From 2-01-FULL-40-42 sp964349415 (GTDB taxonomy: Bacteria > Patescibacteriota > Microgenomatia > UBA1406 > GWC2-37-13), in contig CAYGGJ010000008.1 in assembly GCA_964349415.1 (NCBI GenBank), positions 1-21,854 on the forward strand: 21,854 nucleotides of DNA, read 5' to 3'. This document shows, in pieces, positions 6,066 to 11,445 of the stretch. The notes under the pieces are model-generated. The model searched no databases. It saw nothing but the letters and a program-made list of their open reading frames with translations, and had not been told where the DNA came from. Position numbers and translations under genes: made by a program. Within the stretch, counting starts at the first letter, position 1; each line of letters begins with the position of its first letter.

Positions 6066-6467
6066 ATGCTAACAGAAGGACATCGAGGAGGAAGAATTGA
6101 AGGACGAGGAATTAACGTGCCCCGCTTTGCCCGCCGCAACAGACTCGCGCATAATAAACCCGATGTTCCCCAAGTTGAGACGGTGGTCATTCGAGGATTA
6201 GACCGTTTTGTTCCCGAAGGAAGCAGAGATTTTGTCCCATCCGGTTTAGTAGACAAGAAGGCAAGTAAAAGAACTACAAAATTTGGACAAAATGGTACCA
6301 GCGCAGAAAGAACCACAAAAGGAACAATATATTCTCAAGTTGCCCGCAGACCGCTTACACCTGAACTCACGATTCACTTTGGTGGCGGAAGAGTTGGAGG
6401 CGGAGGAACAAGTGAAAAATCACTGCGCAGGGCAAAGAAAAAGCAAAGAATGCGTAGAAAAAGATAA
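6066..6467 (+). CDS. Basic Gly/Arg/Lys-rich protein, unknown function
   Basis: I do not recognise this 133-residue protein. It is strongly basic, has no membrane helix and few hydrophobic clusters. The N-terminal third is Gly/Arg-rich (GHRGGRIEGRGINVPRFARR). A middle part contains two hydrophobic-charged strands (VETVVIRGLDRFVPEG, RDFVPSGLVDKK). The tail has a glycine run (HFGGGRVGGGGTSEKS) followed by the Arg/Lys cluster RRAKKKQRMRRKR. Composition suggests an unfolded nucleic-acid- or ribosome-associated protein, but this is inference. A good promoter stands in front. An opposite-strand frame at 5972-6316 is rejected. It is not obviously linked with its neighbours. Confidence 0.65.
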   Translation: MLTEGHRGGRIEGRGINVPRFARRNRLAHNKPDVPQVETVVIRGLDRFVPEGSRDFVPSGLVDKKASKRTTKFGQNGTSAERTTKGTIYSQVARRPLTPELTIHFGGGRVGGGGTSEKSLRRAKKKQRMRRKR

Positions 6468-6496
6468 CGGCTGCATTTCTCCACAAGGCTTCCTGC

Positions 6497-6502
6497 TATA
6501 AT
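6497..6502 (+). promoter_or_regulatory. Extended -10 promoter for the gene at 6509
   Basis: TGCTATAAT is an extended -10 (TG-N-TATAAT, hexamer 6497-6502) ending 6 nt before the ATG. No -35 is apparent, as is common for extended -10 promoters. The transcript should be leaderless. Confidence 0.7.
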
Positions 6503-6508
6503 TTCTGA

Positions 6509-7921
6509 ATGTTTTTTAAGAGCCTCTCTTTCTACTTAGTAGCTCTTTTAGTTGTTTTGATTCTTACCATTTCACTACTCCGGCAAAAGCCAAAACAGAT
6601 TATCAAGCAGATCGATATTTCTTCTGATCCGCAATATCTCATCGTCAACGAGTCGGATTTGCTCAAAGATAAGATTTTTTGGGATGCGCCGGAAGAAAAA
6701 TGGCAGAAAGAAATTAAGCCCGAGATAAAAAAGAGACTTGAGAAAATAAGGCAAAATCTAGGAACGGGAACTAGAGAAAGACTGCTGGGATGGAGCATAA
6801 TCGTACAATACATGGACTATCCGTTGGATACTCCTTCTTCGAACTCTTCATATGTTGTTATGACCAGAAGACTGATGGAAGTTTCCGAGGAACTCGACTT
6901 TCCGGTTTTTATTCCCTTAAACGGATTTCAATGGTGGAATCAATTGCCTGAGTTATGGAACTGGTGGGATTCAGGTCCCGATCAAATAGAGGGATGCCAA
7001 AATGAAAAATGGAAAGAAACGGAAAAAGATCCTGACGGAAACGTGGTGCCCAAGTGTAAATTTCCCGAATTACGTGATCCTGAGTTTAGAGCACGTTTCG
7101 CAAAAGGTTATAACCCGGATAATAAATGGAATGTGGAGTGGACTAATTGGAATACCCCGATGCGAGAAAATTGGAGAAATTGGGGAGGAGGGTTTTTCCA
7201 GATTGCACCAATACCAAATCTAGTCGATCACAAGAGGAATAGACTGACATTTAGATCTGTTCAACGGGACCGCCTGGACATGATATATGAAGAAATTTAT
7301 CAAAAATTGAAACGTTGGGAATCTCAAAAGAAGTTGTATTTGTTTGCCGGCATTTCAATAGGTACGGAAGTAAGCCTACATACCTCCGACAAAGATAAAA
7401 GCAAATTTGAGGTAAAAGGATATAGAGGCTTGCAAGATACTTACTGTGAAGAAAACAATCCTTTCTGCGGAGAGCATGCCAACTGGTCATTGGAAAAGTT
7501 AAAAAAGGGAAGAGAAGAGATAATTTATAATTATCTACGTGATTTAAGCAAAGAGGCAAATGAAAGCGGTCTTCCAAAACAGCGTATTTACACCCATGTA
7601 TGGAGTGAAAATGTACCGCCCGACAAACAGTTTTTAAATTACTTTTCAAATGCGGTCAACGAATATTCGCGTCCCGGCCTAAGTCTATACGGCTATGCAG
7701 AAAAGCCGTTTGACCTCGAGCCCTTTAAAACAACCATGCAAAAAAATAAAAATCTTCAGTGGGCGGCTCCTGAATTTAATCTTCCCAAAGACGGCGACTG
7801 GGAAAAAGCTCTCAATGCAGTTTTTGATTCAAGTAACTCTGCCAAATTAATTGATATCTATAACTGGAACGTTATAGAAAATACCGATGCGGTTTCAATA
7901 TTACGGCGCTTTCTTCATTAG
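6509..7921 (+). CDS. Membrane-anchored Trp-rich protein, putative TIM-barrel glycoside hydrolase
   Basis: The 470-residue product has a signal-anchor helix at about 5-24 (LSFYLVALLVVLILTISLL), so the rest is outside the cytoplasmic membrane. The body is rich in Trp and aromatic residues, as in sugar-binding enzymes. Strand-like segments fit a barrel: GWSIIVQYMDYP, LDFPVFIPLNGFQWWN, LYLFAGISIGTEVSL, QRIYTHVWSENVPP, GLSLYGYAEKP, LQWAAPEFNLP and LIDIYNWNVIEN. The Glu of GISIGTEVSL and the Glu of AAPEFNLP stand at strand ends and are candidate acid and nucleophile of a clan GH-A-like enzyme. Four Cys (EGCQ, PKCKF, TYCEENNPFCGE) could form two disulfides. I cannot assign a GH family. Its own leaderless promoter makes it monocistronic. 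Confidence 0.7.
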   Translation: MFFKSLSFYLVALLVVLILTISLLRQKPKQIIKQIDISSDPQYLIVNESDLLKDKIFWDAPEEKWQKEIKPEIKKRLEKIRQNLGTGTRERLLGWSIIVQYMDYPLDTPSSNSSYVVMTRRLMEVSEELDFPVFIPLNGFQWWNQLPELWNWWDSGPDQIEGCQNEKWKETEKDPDGNVVPKCKFPELRDPEFRARFAKGYNPDNKWNVEWTNWNTPMRENWRNWGGGFFQIAPIPNLVDHKRNRLTFRSVQRDRLDMIYEEIYQKLKRWESQKKLYLFAGISIGTEVSLHTSDKDKSKFEVKGYRGLQDTYCEENNPFCGEHANWSLEKLKKGREEIIYNYLRDLSKEANESGLPKQRIYTHVWSENVPPDKQFLNYFSNAVNEYSRPGLSLYGYAEKPFDLEPFKTTMQKNKNLQWAAPEFNLPKDGDWEKALNAVFDSSNSAKLIDIYNWNVIENTDAVSILRRFLH

Positions 7922-7953
7922 AGACGAAAGGTTTTTCCACGAAGGATTATTGA

Positions 7954-7959
7954 TATAAT
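7954..7959 (+). promoter_or_regulatory. -10 box for the CNNM-type gene at 7969
   Basis: TATAAT ends 9 nt before the ATG. No Shine-Dalgarno sequence or clear -35 is seen. Confidence 0.55.
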
Positions 7960-7968
7960 TAAACTCCA

Positions 7969-9048
7969 ATGGACTTTGCACTCAGACTTTTTTTCGTTTT
8001 CTTTCTCGTTCTTCTTAATGGATATTTTGTGGCATCAGAATTTGCCTTAGTCGCGGTCAGAAAAACGAGAATTAGAGAATTGGTAAAAACCGGAAGAAGA
8101 AGGGCCAAGCTTGTACAATATGCTCTTGACGATCTGGATAGTTTTATATCCTCAACGCAGTTGGGGATCACTATTGCAAGTCTTGCGCTTGGTTGGATTG
8201 GTGAACCGGCCCTCGCTGGCTTTATCCGCCCATTTTTCACTTTTCTTCCCCAAGACGCGGCGACATTTTCAGCCCACACTGTCTCGGTCGCGATTGCTTT
8301 TTTTATAATTACAGTTTTACATATCGTATTGGGCGAACTTGCTCCTAAGACGATGGCTCTTCAAAAATCTGAAAGTGTAGCGCTGTGGATTATCGGCCCC
8401 CTTGTCATATTTACAAAAGTATTCAGACCATTTATTTTTCTTCTCAATGGGGCAGGAGTCTTAGTGTTAAAAGTCTTGGGTTTTAAACCGCCCGTCGGAG
8501 ATCATCTTGTGCATTCAGAAGAAGAAATTAAGATGATTTTGAGACAGTCCGTACAGGGAGGAGTTATAGAAAAGGAAGAGGCGGAAATGGTTTCAAGTGT
8601 TTTTAAACTGGGAGATGTCTCCGTCAAAGAAATCATGGTTCCACGCAGTCAAATAATTGGATTTAAATTCGGCATAACTCTTATGGAGATGATTTCTCAA
8701 ATCGAAAGATATCCTCATAGCCGCTTCCCAATCTATAAAGAATCCCTCGATCACATTGTAGGTTTCATACATATTAAAGACGTTTATACGATGTTTCTTC
8801 AAGGAGGAGTGGACAAAAAAATCGCAGAAATTGATATTAGGAAAATGTTTACAGTTTTGGAGACAAAAAAAATAAATCAGGTTCTGGAAGGAATACAGGA
8901 TAAAAAAGTGCACATCGTAATTGTTAAAAATAAACAAGGTCGTACTACGGGATTAATTACTTTGGAAGATATTCTTGAGCGGTTAGTTGGCGAGATACCT
9001 GACGAGTTTGAACTGTTGCGGCAGAACGTCAAGGAAAACAAAAAATAA
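7969..9048 (+). CDS. CNNM/HlyC-family transporter (DUF21 plus CBS pair), without CorC C-terminal domain
   Basis: The product has 359 residues. The DUF21 membrane domain covers roughly 1-175 and starts with the typical LLNGYFVASEFALVAVRKTRI, followed by STQLGITIASLALGWIGEPAL and IVLGELAPKTMAL, all hallmark motifs. The linker EEEIKMILRQSVQGGVIEKEEAEMV precedes a tandem CBS module (about 205-340) beginning VKEIMVPRSQI and ending TTGLITLEDILERLVGEIPDEFE. CBS pairs of this family bind adenine nucleotides, and the family exports Mg2+ or Na+/Co2+. The C-terminal CorC_HlyC domain of most bacterial members is absent; the protein ends 15 residues after the CBS pair. Family identity is firm; the transported ion is not known. 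Confidence 0.93.
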   Translation: MDFALRLFFVFFLVLLNGYFVASEFALVAVRKTRIRELVKTGRRRAKLVQYALDDLDSFISSTQLGITIASLALGWIGEPALAGFIRPFFTFLPQDAATFSAHTVSVAIAFFIITVLHIVLGELAPKTMALQKSESVALWIIGPLVIFTKVFRPFIFLLNGAGVLVLKVLGFKPPVGDHLVHSEEEIKMILRQSVQGGVIEKEEAEMVSSVFKLGDVSVKEIMVPRSQIIGFKFGITLMEMISQIERYPHSRFPIYKESLDHIVGFIHIKDVYTMFLQGGVDKKIAEIDIRKMFTVLETKKINQVLEGIQDKKVHIVIVKNKQGRTTGLITLEDILERLVGEIPDEFELLRQNVKENKK

Positions 9049-9078
9049 TCTACTCTTTAATTTTTTTAGCTTTTTGTT

Positions 9079-9084
9079 TAAAAT
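9079..9084 (+). promoter_or_regulatory. -10 box for the 65-residue gene at 9090
   Basis: TAAAAT ends 5 nt before the ATG at 9090 in a T-rich context. No Shine-Dalgarno sequence is present. Confidence 0.5.
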
Positions 9085-9089
9085 AGACT

Positions 9090-9287
9090 ATGGCAGGACC
9101 GGAGCTTTTAAGACAAGAAGGAGATTTTAGCGTTGTCCGCAATGTTGCTGCCAAAAGAGCTGTAGAAACTAATGCCTTGGTAGTTTTTGTAAATGATGGA
9201 GTAGTTCACACACTGTTTCCGGGACCCGCAAAAGATATCTTGAGACTCCAAAAAAAAGCGTCCCGACGTCGACTACAAGGGAAGTAA
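9090..9287 (+). CDS. Small basic protein, unknown function
   Basis: This 65-residue protein is not recognised. A central beta-rich segment ALVVFVNDGVVHTLFPGPAK is flanked by charged helices (LLRQEGDFSVVRNVAAKRAVE and DILRLQKKASRRRLQGK). There is no signal peptide or membrane helix. The leaderless promoter box at the right distance, normal codon content and absence of a competing frame support it as a real gene. It lies 41 bases after the CNNM-type gene and ends close to the stop of the convergent HxlR gene. Its role is unknown. Confidence 0.6.
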   Translation: MAGPELLRQEGDFSVVRNVAAKRAVETNALVVFVNDGVVHTLFPGPAKDILRLQKKASRRRLQGK

Positions 9288-9291
9288 TTTT

Positions 9292-9600
9292 TTAAGCTGT
9301 TTTTTCTCCCCACTCACTCATCTTATCGAAAACATCCTCTAAAGATTTCCCCTTAGAGGTGAGAGTATATTCAACATGAGGTGGTACAACAGGATATATC
9401 TTTTTTTTAACAAGACCTTCGCCTTCTAACTCCTTTAAACGTACGGATAAAGTCTTGGGGCTGATTCCAACCAGTGTTTTCTGGAGTTCTCCGAAACGCT
9501 TTGTTCCATCAAATAAAAGATGGAGAATGTGGAGTGTCCACTTACTACCTATAACCCTCAGTGTTTTAGTTACCCCGCAACGAGCATGATTCTCTGACAC
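9292..9600 (-). CDS. HxlR-family transcriptional regulator
   Basis: The product has 102 residues from GTG 9600. It is a winged-helix HxlR protein: CGVTKTLRVIGSKWTLHILHLLFDGTKRFGELQKTLVGISPKTLSVRLKELEGEGLVKKKIYPVVPPHVEYTLTSKGKSL, covering helix 1 through the wing. The Cys at residue 8 is the N-terminal Cys that acts as an electrophile or redox sensor in several family members (YodB, HypR, CatR). An upstream in-frame ATG (9621) is possible, but TATAAT (9607-9612, minus strand) ends 6 nt before GTG 9600 and lies inside that longer reading, so GTG is preferred. The divergent LUD gene is the likely target, through the palindrome at 9631-9649, and autoregulation is expected. Confidence 0.92.
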   Translation of the reverse strand: MSENHARCGVTKTLRVIGSKWTLHILHLLFDGTKRFGELQKTLVGISPKTLSVRLKELEGEGLVKKKIYPVVPPHVEYTLTSKGKSLEDVFDKMSEWGEKTA

Positions 9601-9606
9601 GGAGAA

Positions 9607-9612
9607 ATTATA
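9607..9612 (-). promoter_or_regulatory. -10 box for the HxlR gene
   Basis: TATAAT on the minus strand ends 6 nt before GTG 9600. The -35 zone for this promoter falls on the left half of the palindrome at 9631-9649, with TTACAA as the nearest weak hexamer. Confidence 0.6.
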
Positions 9613-9630
9613 GCAGATCATACTTCATAA

Positions 9631-9649
9631 TTTGTAACTACTTTACAAA
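9631..9649. promoter_or_regulatory. Palindromic operator between HxlR and LUD genes
   Basis: TTTGTAA (9631-9637), a 5-base centre CTACT and TTACAAA (9643-9649) form a perfect 7+7 inverted repeat. HxlR proteins bind such palindromes as dimers. The right half contains the -35 (TTTACA, 9642-9647) of the LUD promoter, and the left half covers the -35 zone of the HxlR promoter, so binding should repress both. Confidence 0.75.
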
Positions 9650-9670
9650 CAAAAGTATTATGTATACAAT
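9642..9670 (+). promoter_or_regulatory. Promoter of the LUD-domain gene
   Basis: TTTACA (9642-9647), a 17-nt spacer and TACAAT (9665-9670) end 6 nt before the ATG at 9677. The -35 overlaps the HxlR-type palindrome. Confidence 0.7.
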
Positions 9671-9676
9671 GAGGAA

Positions 9677-10297
9677 ATGAAAAAATTTGATGAGCTTGCT
9701 GACGAACAATCAGTTAAGAAAACAGTTGAAGGATTAAAGAAGAGAAACATTGCTCCCATTGTTGTAAATACAGGCAAGGAAGCCCATGATAAAGTTCTGG
9801 AAATTATTCCAAAAGGGGTTTCCGTGATGAACGGAGCGTCTCGTACTCTTGAACAGGTAGGTTTCATTGAGCATTTGAAATCTGGAGACCATGGTTGGGA
9901 TAATCAACACGAGACAATACTCACGGAAAAAGATCCTACAAAGCAAGCTGGTCTGCGAAAACAAGCATTGCTTGCAGACTATTATCTCGGAAGTGTTCAT
10001 GCAGTTACAGAAGAGGGAGAATTTATAGTTGCATCTAATACTGGAAGTCAACTGCCACATATAGTTTTTTCGTCTACTAATTTAATATTTGTTGTCGGGA
10101 TACAAAAAATAGTATCTAATCTTGGCGAAGCTTTAGAGCGACTTGAAAAATATGTGGTACCGCTTGAAGATGAGAATATGCAACAAAAATACGGATTCAA
10201 TACTCAGGTCAATAAAATCGTAATCTTCAAAAACGAAAATCCAATGATGGGAAGGAAAGTCTCCATGATTCTAGTTAAAGAAAAACTCGGATTCTAA
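9677..10297 (+). CDS. LUD-domain protein (LutC/YkgG-like)
   Basis: The product has 206 residues. It shows the LUD (DUF162) fold: an N-terminal helix and nucleotide-like strand NIAPIVVNTGKEAHDKVLEIIPKGVSVMNGASRTLEQVGF, then LLADYYLGSVHAVTEEGEFIVASNTGSQLPHIVFSSTNLIFVVGIQKIVSNLGEALERL, which carries the conserved A-D-x-x-x-G/T-S...T-x-x-G-x...N-S/T-G-S region and the closing VVGIQKIV. LutC is one of three Lut proteins of lactate oxidation, but LutA and LutB are absent here, so a lactate role is unlikely; stand-alone LUD proteins are uncharacterised. The divergent HxlR regulator suggests induction by electrophiles or oxidants. Family is firm; function is open. Confidence 0.9.
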   Translation: MKKFDELADEQSVKKTVEGLKKRNIAPIVVNTGKEAHDKVLEIIPKGVSVMNGASRTLEQVGFIEHLKSGDHGWDNQHETILTEKDPTKQAGLRKQALLADYYLGSVHAVTEEGEFIVASNTGSQLPHIVFSSTNLIFVVGIQKIVSNLGEALERLEKYVVPLEDENMQQKYGFNTQVNKIVIFKNENPMMGRKVSMILVKEKLGF

Positions 10298-10322
10298 TCC
10301 TCCCAAAAAACAGCGGTTTTTC

Positions 10323-10349
10323 TTACACGATTCTTAATCTCCTCTCACA
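10323..10349 (+). promoter_or_regulatory. TTACA triple-repeat box, site d
   Basis: TTACA (10323-10327), TTAAT (10334-10338) and TCACA (10345-10349) lie at 11-nt intervals, the same arrangement as site c, with which it shares the 12-mer TTACACGATTCT. It is 32 nt upstream of the small ORF at 10382 and would cover or adjoin a -35 for it. Confidence 0.5.
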
Positions 10350-10381
10350 TTAATCATATGTAGGCGTCTTAAAGTTTAAGT

Positions 10382-10510
10382 ATGACGATAAAAAGATACC
10401 TTATTGAAGGATACAAGGGTCTTCAACAATTATTTGATCCGAGTCAGGAAGGACGTCCTTATTTGGAAAGAGAATATATGCCCAAAGCATTAAGAAAAAT
10501 TAGAGTATGA
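10382..10510 (+). CDS. Small ORF, 42 residues, unknown function
   Basis: ATG 10382 to TGA 10508-10510 encodes MTIKRYLIEGYKGLQQLFDP followed by a further 22 residues (SQEGRPYLEREY, then MPKALRKIRV). It is basic and likely helical. It fills most of an otherwise empty 220-base gap downstream of the TTACA box d. The only nearby -10-like sequence is TTAAAG (10370-10375), 6 nt before the ATG. The TGA of its last codons forms part of the TATGAT box of the next gene. I consider it a plausible short gene, not a certain one; conservation would decide. Confidence 0.45.
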   Translation: MTIKRYLIEGYKGLQQLFDPSQEGRPYLEREYMPKALRKIRV

Positions 10511-10511
10511 T
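10506..10511 (+). promoter_or_regulatory. -10 box for the YggT-like gene
   Basis: TATGAT ends 6 nt before the ATG at 10518 and overlaps the stop codon of the small ORF. No clear -35 or Shine-Dalgarno sequence is present. Confidence 0.45.
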
Positions 10512-10517
10512 TAAAGC

Positions 10518-10973
10518 ATGACAAACGAGGAAGAAAAAGTGGTCACCGAAGAAGTCGCACCGGCAAGAGTTGTAAAAACCCGCACGGTAGTGCAAAAGCC
10601 TACAGTAAGGACAGAGCACCCTCAAAATGTATACGAGACAAAAAAATCCATCTTCAGAACATATCAGGCCGTTTGGTATATATTGGGTTTCGTAGAAGTA
10701 ATGCTTGCTTTTAGATTCATCCTCAAACTTTTAGCAGCAAACCCCGGAAGTGGATTTGCGATACTAGTCTACGGTTTAAGTGGTCCCTTGGTCTTTCCTT
10801 TTTTTGGAGTCTTACGTGTCTTCGTCTCATCGGAGACAGGAAGTGTGTTTGAATGGCCGGCGCTTATTGCCATGGCGGTTTACTGGATACTAGCCTATGG
10901 CATCATTCAACTATTTCAGATGTTGAAGCCTGTTACTCCGCAAGAGGTTGAAGATACCGTAGATACGGTCTGA
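10518..10973 (+). CDS. YggT-like membrane protein with charged N-terminal tail
   Basis: The product has 151 residues. A soluble, charged N-terminal tail (about 1-48, Glu/Val/Lys-rich) is followed by three membrane helices (about 50-70, 80-98, 115-137). The motif FRFILKLLAANPGSGFAILVY with GLSGPLVFPFFGVL matches the YggT family: R-x-x-L...N-P..P-F..P-x-F....P. Bacterial YggT proteins are small inner-membrane proteins of unclear role, sometimes tied to osmotic shock or cell division gene clusters. The tail is not part of the classical domain; this longer form is common in CPR-like genomes as far as I recall, which is not checked. Membrane topology and family are fairly sure. Confidence 0.82.
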   Translation: MTNEEEKVVTEEVAPARVVKTRTVVQKPTVRTEHPQNVYETKKSIFRTYQAVWYILGFVEVMLAFRFILKLLAANPGSGFAILVYGLSGPLVFPFFGVLRVFVSSETGSVFEWPALIAMAVYWILAYGIIQLFQMLKPVTPQEVEDTVDTV

Positions 10974-10991
10974 AGCTGCTATTTTTATTGC

Positions 10992-10997
10992 TATAAT
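10992..10997 (+). promoter_or_regulatory. Extended -10 promoter for the Nudix gene
   Basis: TGCTATAAT (TATAAT at 10992-10997) ends 7 nt before the ATG at 11005. The flanks TGCTATAATTTC match those of the promoter at 6497-6502 base for base. Confidence 0.65.
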
Positions 10998-11004
10998 TTC
11001 CCTG

Positions 11005-11439
11005 ATGAAAAAGGGAATTGATCATATCGGAGTAGGCGTTGTATTTTTCTGCCACGACGGGAAGGGAAATTTTCTTCTGTGCAAAAGATCAAAATATGCG
11101 CGTGACGAAATGGGGACATGGGATCCAGGCGGTGGTGGAGTTAATTTCAAAGAGCCCGTCTTGAAAACGCTGAAAAGGGAAATAAAGGAAGAATACTGTG
11201 CCGATATTAAAAAAGCCGAATTTTTAGGATACCGCGATGTTCACAGAGTGGATCATAAAAAAAGAAAAACTCATTGGCTGGCGCTTGACTTCAAAGTCCT
11301 TGTTAACAAAAGAAAGGTGAGAAACGGAGATCCCCGGAAACATGAAGAGATCGGATGGTTTCGCTTAAGCAAACTACCTTCTCCTCTGCATTCTCAATTC
11401 CCCGATTTTATAAGAAGATATAAACCGAAACTTAAATAG
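11005..11439 (+). CDS. Nudix hydrolase
   Basis: The product has 144 residues. The Nudix box is at residues 44-66: G44-x5-E50-x7-R58-E59-I60-K61-E62-E63-Y64-C65-A66, a match to GX5EX7REUXEEXGU in which the final Gly is Cys. The metal-binding Glu residues 59, 62 and 63 are kept. The N-terminal strand IGVGVVFFCHDGKGNFLLCKRSKYARDEMGTWDPGGG is typical. Nudix enzymes cleave nucleoside diphosphates linked to a further group; the substrate (oxidised dNTP, NDP-sugar or other) cannot be told. It has its own leaderless promoter and ends six bases from the stop of the convergent GH6 gene. Confidence 0.92.
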   Translation: MKKGIDHIGVGVVFFCHDGKGNFLLCKRSKYARDEMGTWDPGGGGVNFKEPVLKTLKREIKEEYCADIKKAEFLGYRDVHRVDHKKRKTHWLALDFKVLVNKRKVRNGDPRKHEEIGWFRLSKLPSPLHSQFPDFIRRYKPKLK

Positions 11440-11445
11440 TGAGTA

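Noticed and set aside
5972..6316. Minus-strand frame of 114 codons opposite the basic protein gene
   Set aside because: It overlaps the end of the VOC gene and most of 6066-6467, has low-complexity Ser/Pro/Leu content typical of an antisense shadow, and the plus-strand frame has a good promoter.
9036..9080. A-rich/T-rich inverted repeat after the CNNM-type gene
   Set aside because: The complementarity is nearly all A-T with many mismatches, and it overlaps the promoter region of the next gene.
9677..10297. Complete lactate utilisation (lutABC) operon
   Set aside because: Only a LutC-like LUD protein is present; no LutA or LutB genes lie next to it.
10306..10321. AAAAAC-AGCG-GTTTTT as a terminator after the LUD gene
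   Set aside because: The stem has one G-C pair only and a 4-base loop, and would be too weak; it may be chance in AT-rich DNA.
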